Shown here: piece after piece, positions 36,595 through 45,594 of the stretch | Numbering within the stretch: position 1 is the stretch's first letter | How the letters are laid out: each line of letters begins with the position of its first letter | Source: Polyangiaceae bacterium | GTDB lineage: Bacteria; Myxococcota_A; Polyangia; Polyangiales; Polyangiaceae | NCBI GenBank assembly: GCA_025937895.1 | Contig: JAICQL010000019.1 | Location: 1 to 61,701 of the forward strand | Length of the DNA: 61,701 nucleotides | Direction: 5' to 3' | Notes under the pieces: model-generated | Database searches by the model: none | Seen by the model: only the letters and a program-made list of their open reading frames with translations | Told to the model about the DNA's origin: nothing | Position numbers and translations under genes: made by a program

Positions 36595-37716
36595 TCAGCG
36601 GGCTGGCAGCGAGGCGATCCAGCTGCCGAGCAGGCCCAGGTACTCATCGTCGACCCGGTTGCGCAGCAGCGGAGGCATGCGCAGCCGCGGGTCCGTGCTG
36701 GCAGCGCGCAGGTACATGAGCGAGGCCTCTGGCTGGCCCGGCGTCACCAGCAGCAGCTCGTCCGGCTGGGCATAAGACGGCGCGCCGATCACGCCCTGCT
36801 TGGCGAGCGGGGTCGCATAGCGGGCATCCCAGGAGGGGACCGGTGAGTCCGCGTTGTGGCACATCGCGCAGTTGCTGTCCCAGTACGAACGCAGCCGCTC
36901 TTCCGCGGAGCGGGTCTCGTCGCTCAGGCTGGCCAGCTGCGGATAGTCCGCCGCAGGGCGGTGGCCGATCTCGCGGTCGAACAGCCCCAGGTTCTCCCAC
37001 GTGGAGAGCTGATTGGCGGGAAAGGGCTCACCTTCGGGATGATACACGTGCTCGCGGTTGAGCTGCGCGGTGCGCGGTCCGAGCGCGCCGCCCGCCACCT
37101 CGGAGTGGCAGCGCGCGCAGTCGCTCTGCGCGGGGAAAGTGTACGTCTGCATGCGCGCGGCGCCGCTCGCATCGACCACGGTCAGCTCCAGGTCGTGCCC
37201 CTCGAGCAGCAGCTCGGCATCGCTTTGCTGCTCGTTCCACTCGTACACCAGCCCGTAATAGCCGCCGCCCCGGGCCGCGATCAAAAAGCGCGTCTCCAGG
37301 CGGCGGACCACGTCCGGCTGCCGCTCGTCGAGCGCCAGATCGAACTGTTTGACGAACACGGTGCCCTCCGGAAAGCTCCAGGCCTCGTGCTCGGCAAAGC
37401 CGATCTGCTGCCCAGCGGGCAGCGCCATCCAGCGCTGCTTGCCGGCGCCGTCGCTGAACAGGGGCGCCTGCACCGAATACGGCAAGAGCGCGGGCTGCGC
37501 GCGCAGGCTGGCCAGGTCTTCAAAGACGCCGGTCTGGCTCAGCAGCGCGGGGCTGTCGCGCCAGTCTTCCGCGCGCTCCGGAAAGCCCAGAAAGGCAGCA
37601 TTGCCCTGCACCACCCCCGGCAGGTAGGGCAAGGGCAACAGCGTCACGTCTCGTTCAGTGGAACAGGCCCAGCTGGCCCCGGCCAGCACCGCACAGGCTG
37701 CAGAAAACCGCGCCAT
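36595..37716 (-). CDS. SO2930-family diheme c-type cytochrome, lipoprotein
   Basis: This is a 373-residue exported protein. Starting at ATG 37716 gives MARFSAACAVLAGASWAC, a lipoprotein signal with Cys18. Two heme-binding motifs, CARCH and CAMCH, lie in the C-terminal half and a methionine (MPP near the end) is a candidate axial ligand. The N-terminal half (PYSVQAPLFSDGAGKQRWMALP, YGLVYEWNEQQSDAELL) fits the SO2930 family of diheme proteins. It probably carries electrons or has a peroxidase-like role in the periplasm. It stands alone on the minus strand ahead of the Bat operon. Confidence 0.82.
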   Translation of the reverse strand: MARFSAACAVLAGASWACSTERDVTLLPLPYLPGVVQGNAAFLGFPERAEDWRDSPALLSQTGVFEDLASLRAQPALLPYSVQAPLFSDGAGKQRWMALPAGQQIGFAEHEAWSFPEGTVFVKQFDLALDERQPDVVRRLETRFLIAARGGGYYGLVYEWNEQQSDAELLLEGHDLELTVVDASGAARMQTYTFPAQSDCARCHSEVAGGALGPRTAQLNREHVYHPEGEPFPANQLSTWENLGLFDREIGHRPAADYPQLASLSDETRSAEERLRSYWDSNCAMCHNADSPVPSWDARYATPLAKQGVIGAPSYAQPDELLLVTPGQPEASLMYLRAASTDPRLRMPPLLRNRVDDEYLGLLGSWIASLPAR

Positions 37717-37940
37717 CCGCGCACTCCTTGTCGGCTTCGGGCGCAATCCTGGCACGGCTGGGCGCTTCCCGACACGAGAAGGAGCGCTCGCGGCGCGGAA
37801 AAAGCGCCGGCTTCACCCGATTCGGAGCAGCTCGAGCGCGCTGCTGGTCCCGCCACCCCCTGGATTTCTTCGCTCCTCCGGCTCCGGCAGTGGAATTGGC
37901 GCGCCGGGCCTGGCTGCGCTGGGGCCTGGAGTTGCGGTGG

Positions 37941-38327
37941 CTAGCTCTGGGCCGAGGCCATGCGCTCTGTGCGTGCCTCGCCGTCGCGCAGCGGCAGCTC
38001 CAGCAGCGAGTGCAGGTTTGCCGACTTGACAAACACGTGGCCCAGCTCCCGTGCTCGCGCCAGCCGCTGAGGGTCGGTGCAGGCAGTGTAGAAGACGACG
38101 CTGCCCACCACGCCGCGCTTGGCGAGCAGCCGTGCCAGCTCCACCCCGCAGCCATCCGGCAGCTCGATGTCGAACACCCCCACCGGGAAGGGGCCCGTCA
38201 GCAGGGCGGCCAGGGCGCAGCGAGAGGCATGCCGCACGCGCACGCCCTTCAGCTGCAGAGTCCGTTCGAGCCCGCGGGCAAGCAGAAGGTCATCTTCGAC
38301 GAGCAGCAGTTCACAAGATGGGCTCAT
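37941..38327 (-). CDS. Stand-alone response-regulator receiver protein
   Basis: With the start at 38327 this is a 128-residue protein consisting only of a receiver domain. The phosphorylation set is complete: Asp12/13, Asp53 (GVFDIELPDGCG), Thr81 and Lys101. There is no output domain; the roughly 20-residue tail is disordered. Single-domain receivers act by protein contact, for example in phosphorelays. No kinase gene is adjacent; the nearest, at 43700, is five genes away. Confidence 0.82.
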   Translation of the reverse strand: MSPSCELLLVEDDLLLARGLERTLQLKGVRVRHASRCALAALLTGPFPVGVFDIELPDGCGVELARLLAKRGVVGSVVFYTACTDPQRLARARELGHVFVKSANLHSLLELPLRDGEARTERMASAQS

Positions 38328-38433
38328 GTGCAGCGGTCTTCCCTTGGCTGGCTGGAGGCGCGACGTGTGACGGCCCCCGTGGTGCCACTCCGTCGAGCGC
38401 ACCCAATACGCCCGCAGCTTTCCCTGCTTTAGT

Positions 38434-38526
38434 TGTGAATAAGTCGATTTCCCGGCCGCGGCAGGAAATGGCTCGGGAGGGCTGACGAACGCCGGGCCGT
38501 CCACAGGATCACCCAAGTTATTCACA
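38434..38526. promoter_or_regulatory. Two DnaA-box-like nonamers
   Basis: TTATTCACA occurs at 38518-38526 on the plus strand and at 38434-38442 on the minus strand, both matching TTATNCACA. They lie in the 280-bp divergent promoter region between the receiver gene and the DUF72 gene. A weaker GTCCACAGG lies between them (about 38499-38507). DnaA binding is an inference. Confidence 0.4.
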
Positions 38527-38607
38527 GCCTGTGCACGGCTGTGGCCCTCGCCCAGCGCGGTGCGCAACGCCGTACCGCGCGGCCAGGCTGGCGAGTAGGC
38601 TGGGGCC

Positions 38608-39297
38608 ATGCACGTGGCGACTGGTACCAGTGGATTTAGTTACAAGGAGTGGATCGGCAGCTTCTATCCACCCAAGCTGCCTGCCTCGCGGATGCTGCAG
38701 TTCTACGCGGAGCGGCTGCCCACGGTGGAGCTCAACAACACGTTCTATCGCATGCCCAACGAGGCGCTGATCCGCGGCTGGAACGAGCGCACGCCGGCGA
38801 GCTTCCGTTTCGTGCTCAAGGCGCCGCGACAGATGACGCACATTCGCAAGCTGCAGGACTGTGAAGATGCGCTGGCGCGCTTCATCGGCGTCGCGAACGT
38901 GCTCGGTGAGAAGCTGGGGCCGCTGCTGTTCCAGCTTCCGCCCACGTTTCAGCGTGATGTCGAGCGCCTGTCCAGCTTCTTGCGGCTGCTGCCACCGGGC
39001 ACTCGCGCCGCCTTCGAGTTCCGGCACCCTTCCTGGTTCGACGAGACCACGTACGCGGCGCTGCGCCAGCACGGGGCGGCATTGTGCATCGCCGAGGTAG
39101 ACGACCAGCCACCCCCTCTGGTGGCAACCGCCAACTTCGGCTATCTGCGTCTGCGCAGAGAGGACTACACGCCGGAGCAGATCGCGAGCTGGGCAGCCGC
39201 CGTGCGCAAGCTTGCCTTTGAGGAAGCGTACGTCTTCTTCAAGCACGAGGTGCGCGCCCCTACCCTGGCGCTGGCGCTCGCGGACCACTTCCGCTGA
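38608..39297 (+). CDS. DUF72-domain protein (YecE family)
   Basis: This is a 229-residue protein beginning MHVATGTSGFSYKEWIGSFYP, the diagnostic start of DUF72/YecE. It has the TIM-barrel-like motifs VELNNTFYRMP, FRFVLKAPRQMTH and AFEFRHPSWF. The family is widespread with no settled biochemical role. The ATG at 38608 directly begins the conserved block. It is a little shorter than many members (about 240-270). Confidence 0.9.
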   Translation: MHVATGTSGFSYKEWIGSFYPPKLPASRMLQFYAERLPTVELNNTFYRMPNEALIRGWNERTPASFRFVLKAPRQMTHIRKLQDCEDALARFIGVANVLGEKLGPLLFQLPPTFQRDVERLSSFLRLLPPGTRAAFEFRHPSWFDETTYAALRQHGAALCIAEVDDQPPPLVATANFGYLRLRREDYTPEQIASWAAAVRKLAFEEAYVFFKHEVRAPTLALALADHFR

Positions 39298-39308
39298 GGC
39301 ATTGCTAA

Positions 39309-39350
39309 AGCACGGCCGCTGAAGTACGGCCGCTGAAGCACGGCCGCTGA
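39309..39350. repeat. 14-bp tandem repeat, three units
   Basis: AGCACGGCCGCTGA is repeated three times (39309, 39323, 39337), with one base changed in the middle unit. It begins 12 bases after the DUF72 stop, and the unit ending CGCTGA resembles the gene's own last bases (CCGCTGA), so it may have grown from the stop region. It is non-coding and the unit is not a multiple of three. Confidence 0.75.
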
Positions 39351-39549
39351 CCAGCGACATCAGCAGAGCTACCACCTCCGCTGACAAGGGTGCCCCGGCA
39401 TGCCTTTCACATCCGTGCGTGCCGGAGCGGGCCTGCCCAAAAAGTCAAAAAACTGGCCAGAAGGCGCCGGCGAGAGCTAGTGGTCAACCCGCCGAGAGAG
39501 GTGACGAACCTCCCTCGCCTGAGCAATACTCTCCATTGGGAGGTAGGTC

Positions 39550-41145
39550 GTGCGCCTGGGAATCGACTTTGGCACTACGCGAACGGTCGTTGCTGCTTGT
39601 GATCGCGGCAACTACCCTGTGATCACGTTCAACGCTGCGAATGGCGATACTCAGGAGTGGTTCCCGAGCGCCATCGCCGAGAAGGGGGGCGAGCTGCGCT
39701 TCGGCTTCGAGGCGCTCGCGCGCCGCGGGGACCCGGGCTGGACGCTGTGTTACTCGTTCAAGCGCTGGCTGGCTACGCCGGACGCCACACCGGGCCGGCG
39801 CGTGCAGGTCGGCTCGCTGGAGATCGATCTCGTCAGCCTGGTCAGCCGCTATCTGGAGGCCCTGCGCAAGGCGCTGGTGACCAACTCCAACTTGCCCAGC
39901 AAGAGCGCAAAGGAGGCGCTGGAGGCCACGGTGGCCGTGCCCGCAAACTCCTTCTCCACGCAGCGCCTGGTCACCCTGGAGGCCTTCCGTAACGCCGGCT
40001 TCCGCGTGCTCAGTATGCTGAATGAGCCGTCGGCGGCCGGGGTGGAGTACGCCCATCGCTATCGCAACACGCTCAACAGCAAGCGCGAGAAGGTGCTCGT
40101 GTACGACCTGGGCGGCGGCACCTTCGACGTCTCGCTGGTCGACATGCAGGGCCAGTCCCACGACGTGGTGGCCAGCCGCGGCCTGGGGCGCCTGGGCGGG
40201 GATGATTTTGACGAGATCCTGATGGATCTGGCCCTGCAGAAGGCGGGGCTGGAGCGCGGTGAGCTGCTGCCCAGCACCCTGGTGGATCTGCGCCAGCACA
40301 GCCGCGAGCTGAAGGAGTCGATCAACCCCAATACGCGCAAGATTCACGTGGAGCTCGAGCGTCACCTCGATCCGAGCGAGCGCAAGCTGCTGAAGTGCTC
40401 CGACGGCAAGGGCGTGGTCGTCACCATCGACACCTACGACGCCGCCTGCACGCCGCTGCTGGAGCGCACGCTCGAGCTGGTCCGGCTCACCCTGGCCGCG
40501 GCTCCCGGCGGTGATGCGCTGAGCTCCAGCGGGGACGACGGCGACGAGAGCTCCGTGCAGGGCATTGCGGGCCTGTACGTGGTGGGCGGCGCCAGCGCGC
40601 TGCCGGCCGTGGCCCGCGGCCTGCGCACCGCGTATGGCCGCCGCGTCAAGCGCTCGCCCTATCCGTCCGGGGCGATCGCCATCGGTCTGGCCATCGCGGC
40701 GGACGAGGCCGAGTCCTACGCCCTGACCCAGCGCTACCAGCACAACCTCGGCGTGTTCCGCGAGGTGCTGGGCGGCAACGAGATCGGCTTCGATCGTATC
40801 ATCGGCCCGGAGACGGTCGTGCCGGTGCCGGGCGGCGCGCCCACGCGCCTGTCACGCCGCTACCGCGCCACCCACAACGTGGGCCACTTCCGTTTCATCG
40901 AGTGCGGCTGGCTCGACGACGCGGGGCATCCGAGCGGCGACATCAAACCCTTCGCCGACGTCCGCTTCCCCTTCGATCCTGGCCTGCGCAAGGAGCCCGA
41001 CTTGAGCCAGGTGCCGGTGGCGCGCAGCAGCGTGCTGGGCCCGGAGATCGAGGAGGACTACTTGATCTCGGAGTTCGGCACGGTGGAGCTCACCATTCGC
41101 GACCGCGAGTCCGGCTACCAGCAGCACTACAAGATCGCTGGCTGA
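39550..41145 (+). CDS. Hsp70-family ATPase with short C-terminal domain
   Basis: This is a 531-residue protein with a GTG start after GGGAGG (39538-39543). The actin-fold ATPase is complete: LGIDFGTTRTVVA, ATVAVPANSFSTQR, NEPSAAGVEYA, VYDLGGGTFDVSL, and a late VVGGASALPAVARGL. The DnaK-type substrate-binding and lid domains are replaced by about 140 residues of unrelated beta-rich sequence (from about 395). It is therefore not DnaK (about 640 residues) but one of the many specialised Hsp70 relatives of Myxococcota. No DnaJ or GrpE gene is near. Confidence 0.87.
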   Translation: MRLGIDFGTTRTVVAACDRGNYPVITFNAANGDTQEWFPSAIAEKGGELRFGFEALARRGDPGWTLCYSFKRWLATPDATPGRRVQVGSLEIDLVSLVSRYLEALRKALVTNSNLPSKSAKEALEATVAVPANSFSTQRLVTLEAFRNAGFRVLSMLNEPSAAGVEYAHRYRNTLNSKREKVLVYDLGGGTFDVSLVDMQGQSHDVVASRGLGRLGGDDFDEILMDLALQKAGLERGELLPSTLVDLRQHSRELKESINPNTRKIHVELERHLDPSERKLLKCSDGKGVVVTIDTYDAACTPLLERTLELVRLTLAAAPGGDALSSSGDDGDESSVQGIAGLYVVGGASALPAVARGLRTAYGRRVKRSPYPSGAIAIGLAIAADEAESYALTQRYQHNLGVFREVLGGNEIGFDRIIGPETVVPVPGGAPTRLSRRYRATHNVGHFRFIECGWLDDAGHPSGDIKPFADVRFPFDPGLRKEPDLSQVPVARSSVLGPEIEEDYLISEFGTVELTIRDRESGYQQHYKIAG

Positions 41146-41193
41146 GCTGCTGCCCGGGCAGCTACCGGCCGTGATCCGACGGAGACACGATGA

Positions 41194-42720
41194 ATGCACG
41201 CTGAGCGTGGCTTGCCGTCCTCTCCAGCCATCCTGATCCAGAGCGAGCGGGTGTTGCTGCGCTCCGCGGACGGGCGCCCGCGGATCGTGCCGGCGGCATT
41301 GCTGGTGCGCAACGGCCGCATCAGCAGCGTTCACGAGCTCTCTCCGGCGCCCGGGGCCAGCCCTTCATCGGCAACCTCTCTTGCAACAGCTTCTTCGCCG
41401 TCGGTGTCGCAGGCAGAGCTGCCCCGCCCGTCCGAGGCGAGAGTGCTCGACTACGGCTCGGCGCTGATCACGCCAGCGTTCGTCAACGCGCACACGCACC
41501 TGACCATGAGCTTCATGCGGGGGCGCTTTGACGATCTGACGGCCAGCGGCAACGCGGTGGAGCAGCTCTTCTTCAAGATCGAGACCCAGCTGGAGGCGGC
41601 CGACGTACGGGCCTTCACCCGGATGGGCGCGTTCGAGTGCCTGCTGCACGGCGTTGCCCTGGTCTGGGACCACTACTACTTCGGGGATGCCGTGGCGCAG
41701 GGCCTGCGCGACGTGGGCCTACCCGGCGTGGTGGCGCCCACCCTGCAGGATCTCGGCGGTCCCGGGCTGGGCCGCGCGGAGCGGGGGCTGAGCGACACCG
41801 TCGCCATCGCCACGGACCCGGGGCTGGCGCGCATGGGCATCTTCTCCGCGCTGGGCCCACACGCCACCGATACCGTCTCACCGGCGCTCTGGACCCAGCT
41901 GGCGCAGCTCGCCGAGCAGCACCTGCTGCCCTTGCATTTCCACCTGGCGCAGTCGCCGGAGGAAGTAGAGCGCGTGGAGCGGCGCTCCGGCTGCTCGCCG
42001 GTGGAGCTGCTGGCGCGAGCCGGCATCCTGGAGCTGGTGCAGCCGCGGGTCATGGCCCACGGCATCTATCTGTCGCTCGCCGACGCACGGCGCGCCACCA
42101 GCGGGCAGGGCCGGCTGGTGTTCTGCCCGGCGTCTCAGACTCAGTTCGGCGTGCCCGCCCGGATCGACGAGTGGCTGGCGGCGGAGGTCCCCTTCCTGGT
42201 GGCGAGCGACTCGGCCAACAGCAACGACGGCCTGAACGTGCAGGAGGAGCTGCGCTGGGTGGCGGGTTTTCGTGCGCTCTCCAGCAGCTACGCACCCGCT
42301 TTCGAGCAGGTGCTGGCGCAGGGCAGTGCCGAGGCCGCCCGTCAGGTGGGGCAGCTGCGCGCTCAGGCAGTCGCTCGCGCGAGCCGGCTGGGCGACGCTG
42401 ATTTTCTGCTGCGCAAGCTCTGGGATGAGGCCGGTGCGCTCCATCCTGCCTTTCGAGCTGGAGCCATTAGCGCCGGCGCACTGGCCAACCTCGCGGTGTG
42501 GGATCTCGATAGCCCTGGCTGCTGGCCAGCAACAGATCCCCTGCGAGCGCTGGCCTTCAGCAACCTGAGCCATGCCTTGCGGCAGCTGATCGTGCTGGGG
42601 GAGCCGCGCGGCACCGACGGCTGGTATGCGAGCTCACTGCTGCATAGCCAGGCGTACCGCGACGCCCGGCGGGAAGCCGACGCGCGCCTGCAGCAGCTCT
42701 GGCGCCGCGCCGGCTTTTGA
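41194..42720 (+). CDS. Amidohydrolase / chlorohydrolase-family metalloenzyme
   Basis: This is a 508-residue cytoplasmic enzyme of the ATZ/TRZ (guanine or cytosine deaminase-like) branch. Metal ligands are visible in NAHTHLTM (HxH), HFHLAQSPEE, MAHGIYLS and SDSANSNDGLN, in the right order. It should hydrolyse or deaminate a ring amine or amide, with the substrate unknown. A Ser/Ala-rich insert (about 50-80) sits in the N-terminal composite domain. It begins 48 bp after the Hsp70 gene. GGAG lies about ten bases before the ATG. Confidence 0.86.
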   Translation: MHAERGLPSSPAILIQSERVLLRSADGRPRIVPAALLVRNGRISSVHELSPAPGASPSSATSLATASSPSVSQAELPRPSEARVLDYGSALITPAFVNAHTHLTMSFMRGRFDDLTASGNAVEQLFFKIETQLEAADVRAFTRMGAFECLLHGVALVWDHYYFGDAVAQGLRDVGLPGVVAPTLQDLGGPGLGRAERGLSDTVAIATDPGLARMGIFSALGPHATDTVSPALWTQLAQLAEQHLLPLHFHLAQSPEEVERVERRSGCSPVELLARAGILELVQPRVMAHGIYLSLADARRATSGQGRLVFCPASQTQFGVPARIDEWLAAEVPFLVASDSANSNDGLNVQEELRWVAGFRALSSSYAPAFEQVLAQGSAEAARQVGQLRAQAVARASRLGDADFLLRKLWDEAGALHPAFRAGAISAGALANLAVWDLDSPGCWPATDPLRALAFSNLSHALRQLIVLGEPRGTDGWYASSLLHSQAYRDARREADARLQQLWRRAGF

Positions 42721-42733
42721 GCTCTGCTGAGGC

Positions 42734-43612
42734 GTGGCGCCGGTCCTGCTCGTCGACAGCTACTCTCTGTTCTTCCGCGCGCACCACGCCCTGCCGCCCA
42801 TGAACACCAGCAGCGGCCGTCCGACGTCGGCGCTGTACGGCTTCAGCACCGCGCTGTTGAAAGAGCTGCGCGAGCAGCGGCCCAGCGCGCTCGCGTTCGC
42901 CGTGGACGCTCCCTCTGCCACGTTCCGCCATGACGAATACGCCGACTACAAGGCGCAGCGGGAGCGCGCGCCGGAGCCGCTGGTCGAGCAGTTCGCGCCG
43001 CTGCGCCAGCTGCTCTCGGCTTTCGGGGTGCCGGTGTTCGAGGTGCGCGGCTTCGAGGCGGACGACGTGCTGGCCACGTTGGCAGCCGAGCTGCGGCAGC
43101 GGGAGCAACCGACCGTGGTGCTCAGCGGCGATCGCGATCTGCTCCAGCTGGCGCATGGCACGGTCAGCGTGACCTTTCTCGGCGCACGCGGGCAGCCGGC
43201 GCGCCACTACGACCAGGCCGCCGTGAGCGAGCGCTTCGGAGTGCCCGCCTGGCAGCTGCCGAGCTGGGCAGCCCTGGTCGGCGATCGCTCGGACAATCTG
43301 CCTGGCACTCCGGGCGTGGGTCCGCGCACCGCGGCGCAGTGGGTGAGCCGCTACGGCAACATCGAGCAGCTGCTGGCTCACGCCACCGAGCTGGAGCCGG
43401 CGCGCCTGCGGGCGGTGGTGCTGGCACGCGCCGAGCAGATTCGCCAGAACGAGCGGCTGGCTACCCTGCGCTGTGACGTCCCCCTGGGCCCCCTGCCTCA
43501 CGTGGCGCCGCTCCAGGCAGCCGCGCTCGAGGCAGTGCGCGCGGTCTTTCGCGAGCTGCAGTTCAAGAGCCTGGAGGCTCGGCTCGACTCGCTCTGTGCC
43601 GGACTGGGCTAG
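42734..43612 (+). CDS. 5'-3' exonuclease domain protein (Pol I N-terminal-like)
   Basis: This is a 292-residue protein with a GTG start 13 bases after the amidohydrolase stop. It matches the FEN/5'-3' exonuclease domain of DNA polymerase I: LLVDSYSLFFRAHHAL, FAVDAPSATFRHDEYADYKAQR, GFEADDVLATLA, LSGDRDLLQL, VGDRSDNLPG and the helix-hairpin-helix GVGPRTAAQWV. All metal-binding acidic residues are present. No polymerase domain follows. It could remove flaps or primers as a separate enzyme. Confidence 0.9.
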   Translation: MAPVLLVDSYSLFFRAHHALPPMNTSSGRPTSALYGFSTALLKELREQRPSALAFAVDAPSATFRHDEYADYKAQRERAPEPLVEQFAPLRQLLSAFGVPVFEVRGFEADDVLATLAAELRQREQPTVVLSGDRDLLQLAHGTVSVTFLGARGQPARHYDQAAVSERFGVPAWQLPSWAALVGDRSDNLPGTPGVGPRTAAQWVSRYGNIEQLLAHATELEPARLRAVVLARAEQIRQNERLATLRCDVPLGPLPHVAPLQAAALEAVRAVFRELQFKSLEARLDSLCAGLG

Positions 43613-43644
43613 CAGCCCCCCGCGCCGAGCACGCGCGCACCGCC

Positions 43645-43678
43645 GCAGAGCGAGGCAACGCAGAGCGAGGCAACGCAG
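43645..43678. repeat. 15-bp tandem repeat, two units
   Basis: GCAGAGCGAGGCAAC occurs twice, followed by the first four bases of a third copy, in the gap between the exonuclease stop and the convergent kinase stop. No hairpin or T-run is associated. Confidence 0.65.
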
Positions 43679-43699
43679 CCCCGCGCAGAGCAGGTGCAA

Positions 43700-45376
43700 C
43701 TAGGCCGGCTTGGCGATCATCGCCAGCAGCTGCTGGAGGTCTACCGGCTTTACGAAGTGTGCGACGAAGCCCGCCTGCGCGCTCCGCTCCCGGTCGCGCT
43801 GCTGCCCGTAGCCGCTGACGGCGATCAGCCGGGGTGCCGCGGCGCCCAGCTCCATCTGCAGCCGCGACGCCAGGCCATAGCCGTCCATCACGGGCAGGCC
43901 GATGTCGAGCACGGCCACGTCGGGCCTGTAGTCGTCACGGATCAGGTTGAGCGCCTCGGCAGCGTCGCCCACCACCTGCACCTCGTGCCCCACGCTCTGC
44001 AGCACCTCCCCCAGGAGCTCGCCAGCGTCTCGATTATCGTCCACCACCAGCACGCGCCGCGGGCTCTCCACGGCCGCCTTCGGCTCCGGCGCCGAGGCTG
44101 CCACGTTCTGCCGATCGGCACGCAGCGCGGGCATGCGCACGCGGAACGTGCTGCCCTGCCCCGCTCCGGCGCTCTCACCCCAGATCTTGCCGCCCTGCTT
44201 CTCCATCAGCCGCCGTGCCAGGGTCAGACCGATGCCCAGGCCGCCGACGGAGCGATCCGTCTCCTGATAACCCTGCACGAACAGATCGAAGATCTTGGGC
44301 AGCAGCTCCGGCGTGATGCCCTGGCCATCGTCGCTGATGGCCACCTCCACATCTTCCCCGCTCTTGCTGATCTCCACGGAGATGTGCCCGCCCTCGTTGG
44401 TGTAGCGCGCGGCGTTCATCAGGATGTTGCCGAACACCTGGGTCAGGCGAGCGTCATCCGCTTCCACCAGCACGGGCTGCTCCGGCGCATCGATGCGCAC
44501 GTGATGCCGCCGTTGCTCGAGCAGCGGGCTCGCCAGCTCCATGGCCTTGGCGATGACCTCGCGAACGTCCAGGGGCTCCGGCTTCAGCTCCAGCGTGCCA
44601 CGGGTGATGCGCGAGACGTCCAGCAGATCATCCACCAGGCGCATCATGTGCCGCACCTGGCGCTCGATCACCTGCTGCTCGCGCGACGTGCTGCGATCGC
44701 CGCGCATCTGCATCAGCTGCAGCGCAGTGGCGATCGGTGCGAGCGGGTTGCGCAGCTCGTGCCCGAGCATTGCCAGGAACTCATCCTTGGCTCGGTTCGC
44801 CTCCTCCGCGGCCTGACGCGCTGCCTCGGCAGCCTGGCGCGCCGCCTGCTCCTCCTGCGCGCGCTTGTGCTCGGTCAGGTCACGGGTCACCTTGGCAAAG
44901 CCGACCAGCTGCCCCTGCACGTCGCGGATGGGGCTGAGCACTACGCTTGCCCAGAAGCGCGTGCCGTCTTTGCGCACGCGCCAGCCCTCTTCTTCAAAGC
45001 GCCCCTCGCGAATGGCGGCCTGCAGCTCATGCTCGACCCTGCCGTTGCTCGCCGCTTCCGGCGGGTAGAAGGTGGAGAAATGCTTGCCGATGATCTCCTC
45101 TGCCGTGTAGCCCTTGATGCGCTTGGCGCCGACGTTCCAGGTGGCGACCCGCCCCGTCGGATCGAGCATGAAAATCGCGTAGTCGCGCACGCTCTCCACC
45201 AGCAGTCGAAACTGCTCTTCGCTCGCCACCCCGCGCTGGGTCTGCGCCGCCAGGGACTCGCTGAGCTCATCCTCCGAGCGCCGCAGCTCATCCAGCTCCA
45301 CCTGCAACGCGCGGAGGCGTTGCTCCAGCGCCGGAGCGTCTGCGGCGGAGTGATGATCAGGCTCAGGTACAGTCAT
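43700..45376 (-). CDS. Hybrid PAS sensor histidine kinase with receiver domain
   Basis: This is a 558-residue soluble kinase. An N-terminal coiled coil (about 15-50) is followed by one PAS domain with a PAC-like end (DYAIFMLDPTGRVATWNVGAKRIKGYTAEEIIG to VTRDLTEHKRAQEEQ). An Ala/Gln helix, HisKA (MLGHELRNPLAPI, His206), HATPase (NILMNAARYT, SDDGQGI, GGLGIGLTLARRL) and a receiver (VLVVDDNRD, Asp491 in VLDIGLPVMDG, Lys in FVKPVD) follow. All phosphotransfer residues are present. No DNA-binding output is present, so the signal must leave through another protein. It lacks membrane segments. Possible partner: a single-domain receiver such as that at 37941. Confidence 0.93.
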   Translation of the reverse strand: MTVPEPDHHSAADAPALEQRLRALQVELDELRRSEDELSESLAAQTQRGVASEEQFRLLVESVRDYAIFMLDPTGRVATWNVGAKRIKGYTAEEIIGKHFSTFYPPEAASNGRVEHELQAAIREGRFEEEGWRVRKDGTRFWASVVLSPIRDVQGQLVGFAKVTRDLTEHKRAQEEQAARQAAEAARQAAEEANRAKDEFLAMLGHELRNPLAPIATALQLMQMRGDRSTSREQQVIERQVRHMMRLVDDLLDVSRITRGTLELKPEPLDVREVIAKAMELASPLLEQRRHHVRIDAPEQPVLVEADDARLTQVFGNILMNAARYTNEGGHISVEISKSGEDVEVAISDDGQGITPELLPKIFDLFVQGYQETDRSVGGLGIGLTLARRLMEKQGGKIWGESAGAGQGSTFRVRMPALRADRQNVAASAPEPKAAVESPRRVLVVDDNRDAGELLGEVLQSVGHEVQVVGDAAEALNLIRDDYRPDVAVLDIGLPVMDGYGLASRLQMELGAAAPRLIAVSGYGQQRDRERSAQAGFVAHFVKPVDLQQLLAMIAKPA

Positions 45377-45522
45377 GCACTGGTTCTCTTGCGGCCCCTC
45401 TCCAACTGAATACGGCGGAAGACCCTAAATTGTAGCATGCAACACCCCAAAGCGGGGGCACGCATCCACGAGTGTGGCAATGTTGCACAGGCTCCAGCCG
45501 GCGCGAGCGCGCGGTTCCGGCC

Positions 45523-45546
45523 ATTTTCAGGATTTTTCCTGAAAAT
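45523..45546. other. Perfect inverted repeat, 10-bp arms, 4-base loop
   Basis: ATTTTCAGGA (45523-45532) and TCCTGAAAAT (45537-45546) flank TTTT. The hairpin lies 49 bases after the hydrolase stop and about 147 bases before the hybrid-kinase start, both on the minus strand. It is unusually AT-rich for the region. No T-run follows on either strand, so an operator or a non-canonical terminator are both open. Confidence 0.65.
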
Positions 45547-45594
45547 CGGCTCCCGGCGGCCCATGCGGGCCCTGCGCTGCTGGCGCTGCTGATA

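Noticed and set aside
38434..38526. Chromosomal origin of replication
   Set aside because: Only two good DnaA-box-like sites, no AT-rich unwinding region, and no dnaA, dnaN, rpmH or gid genes nearby.
43694..45409. A 571-codon plus-strand open frame opposite the hybrid kinase
   Set aside because: It mirrors the kinase codon by codon and encodes His/Leu/Arg-rich sequence with no domain. Long antisense frames are expected in DNA this GC-rich.
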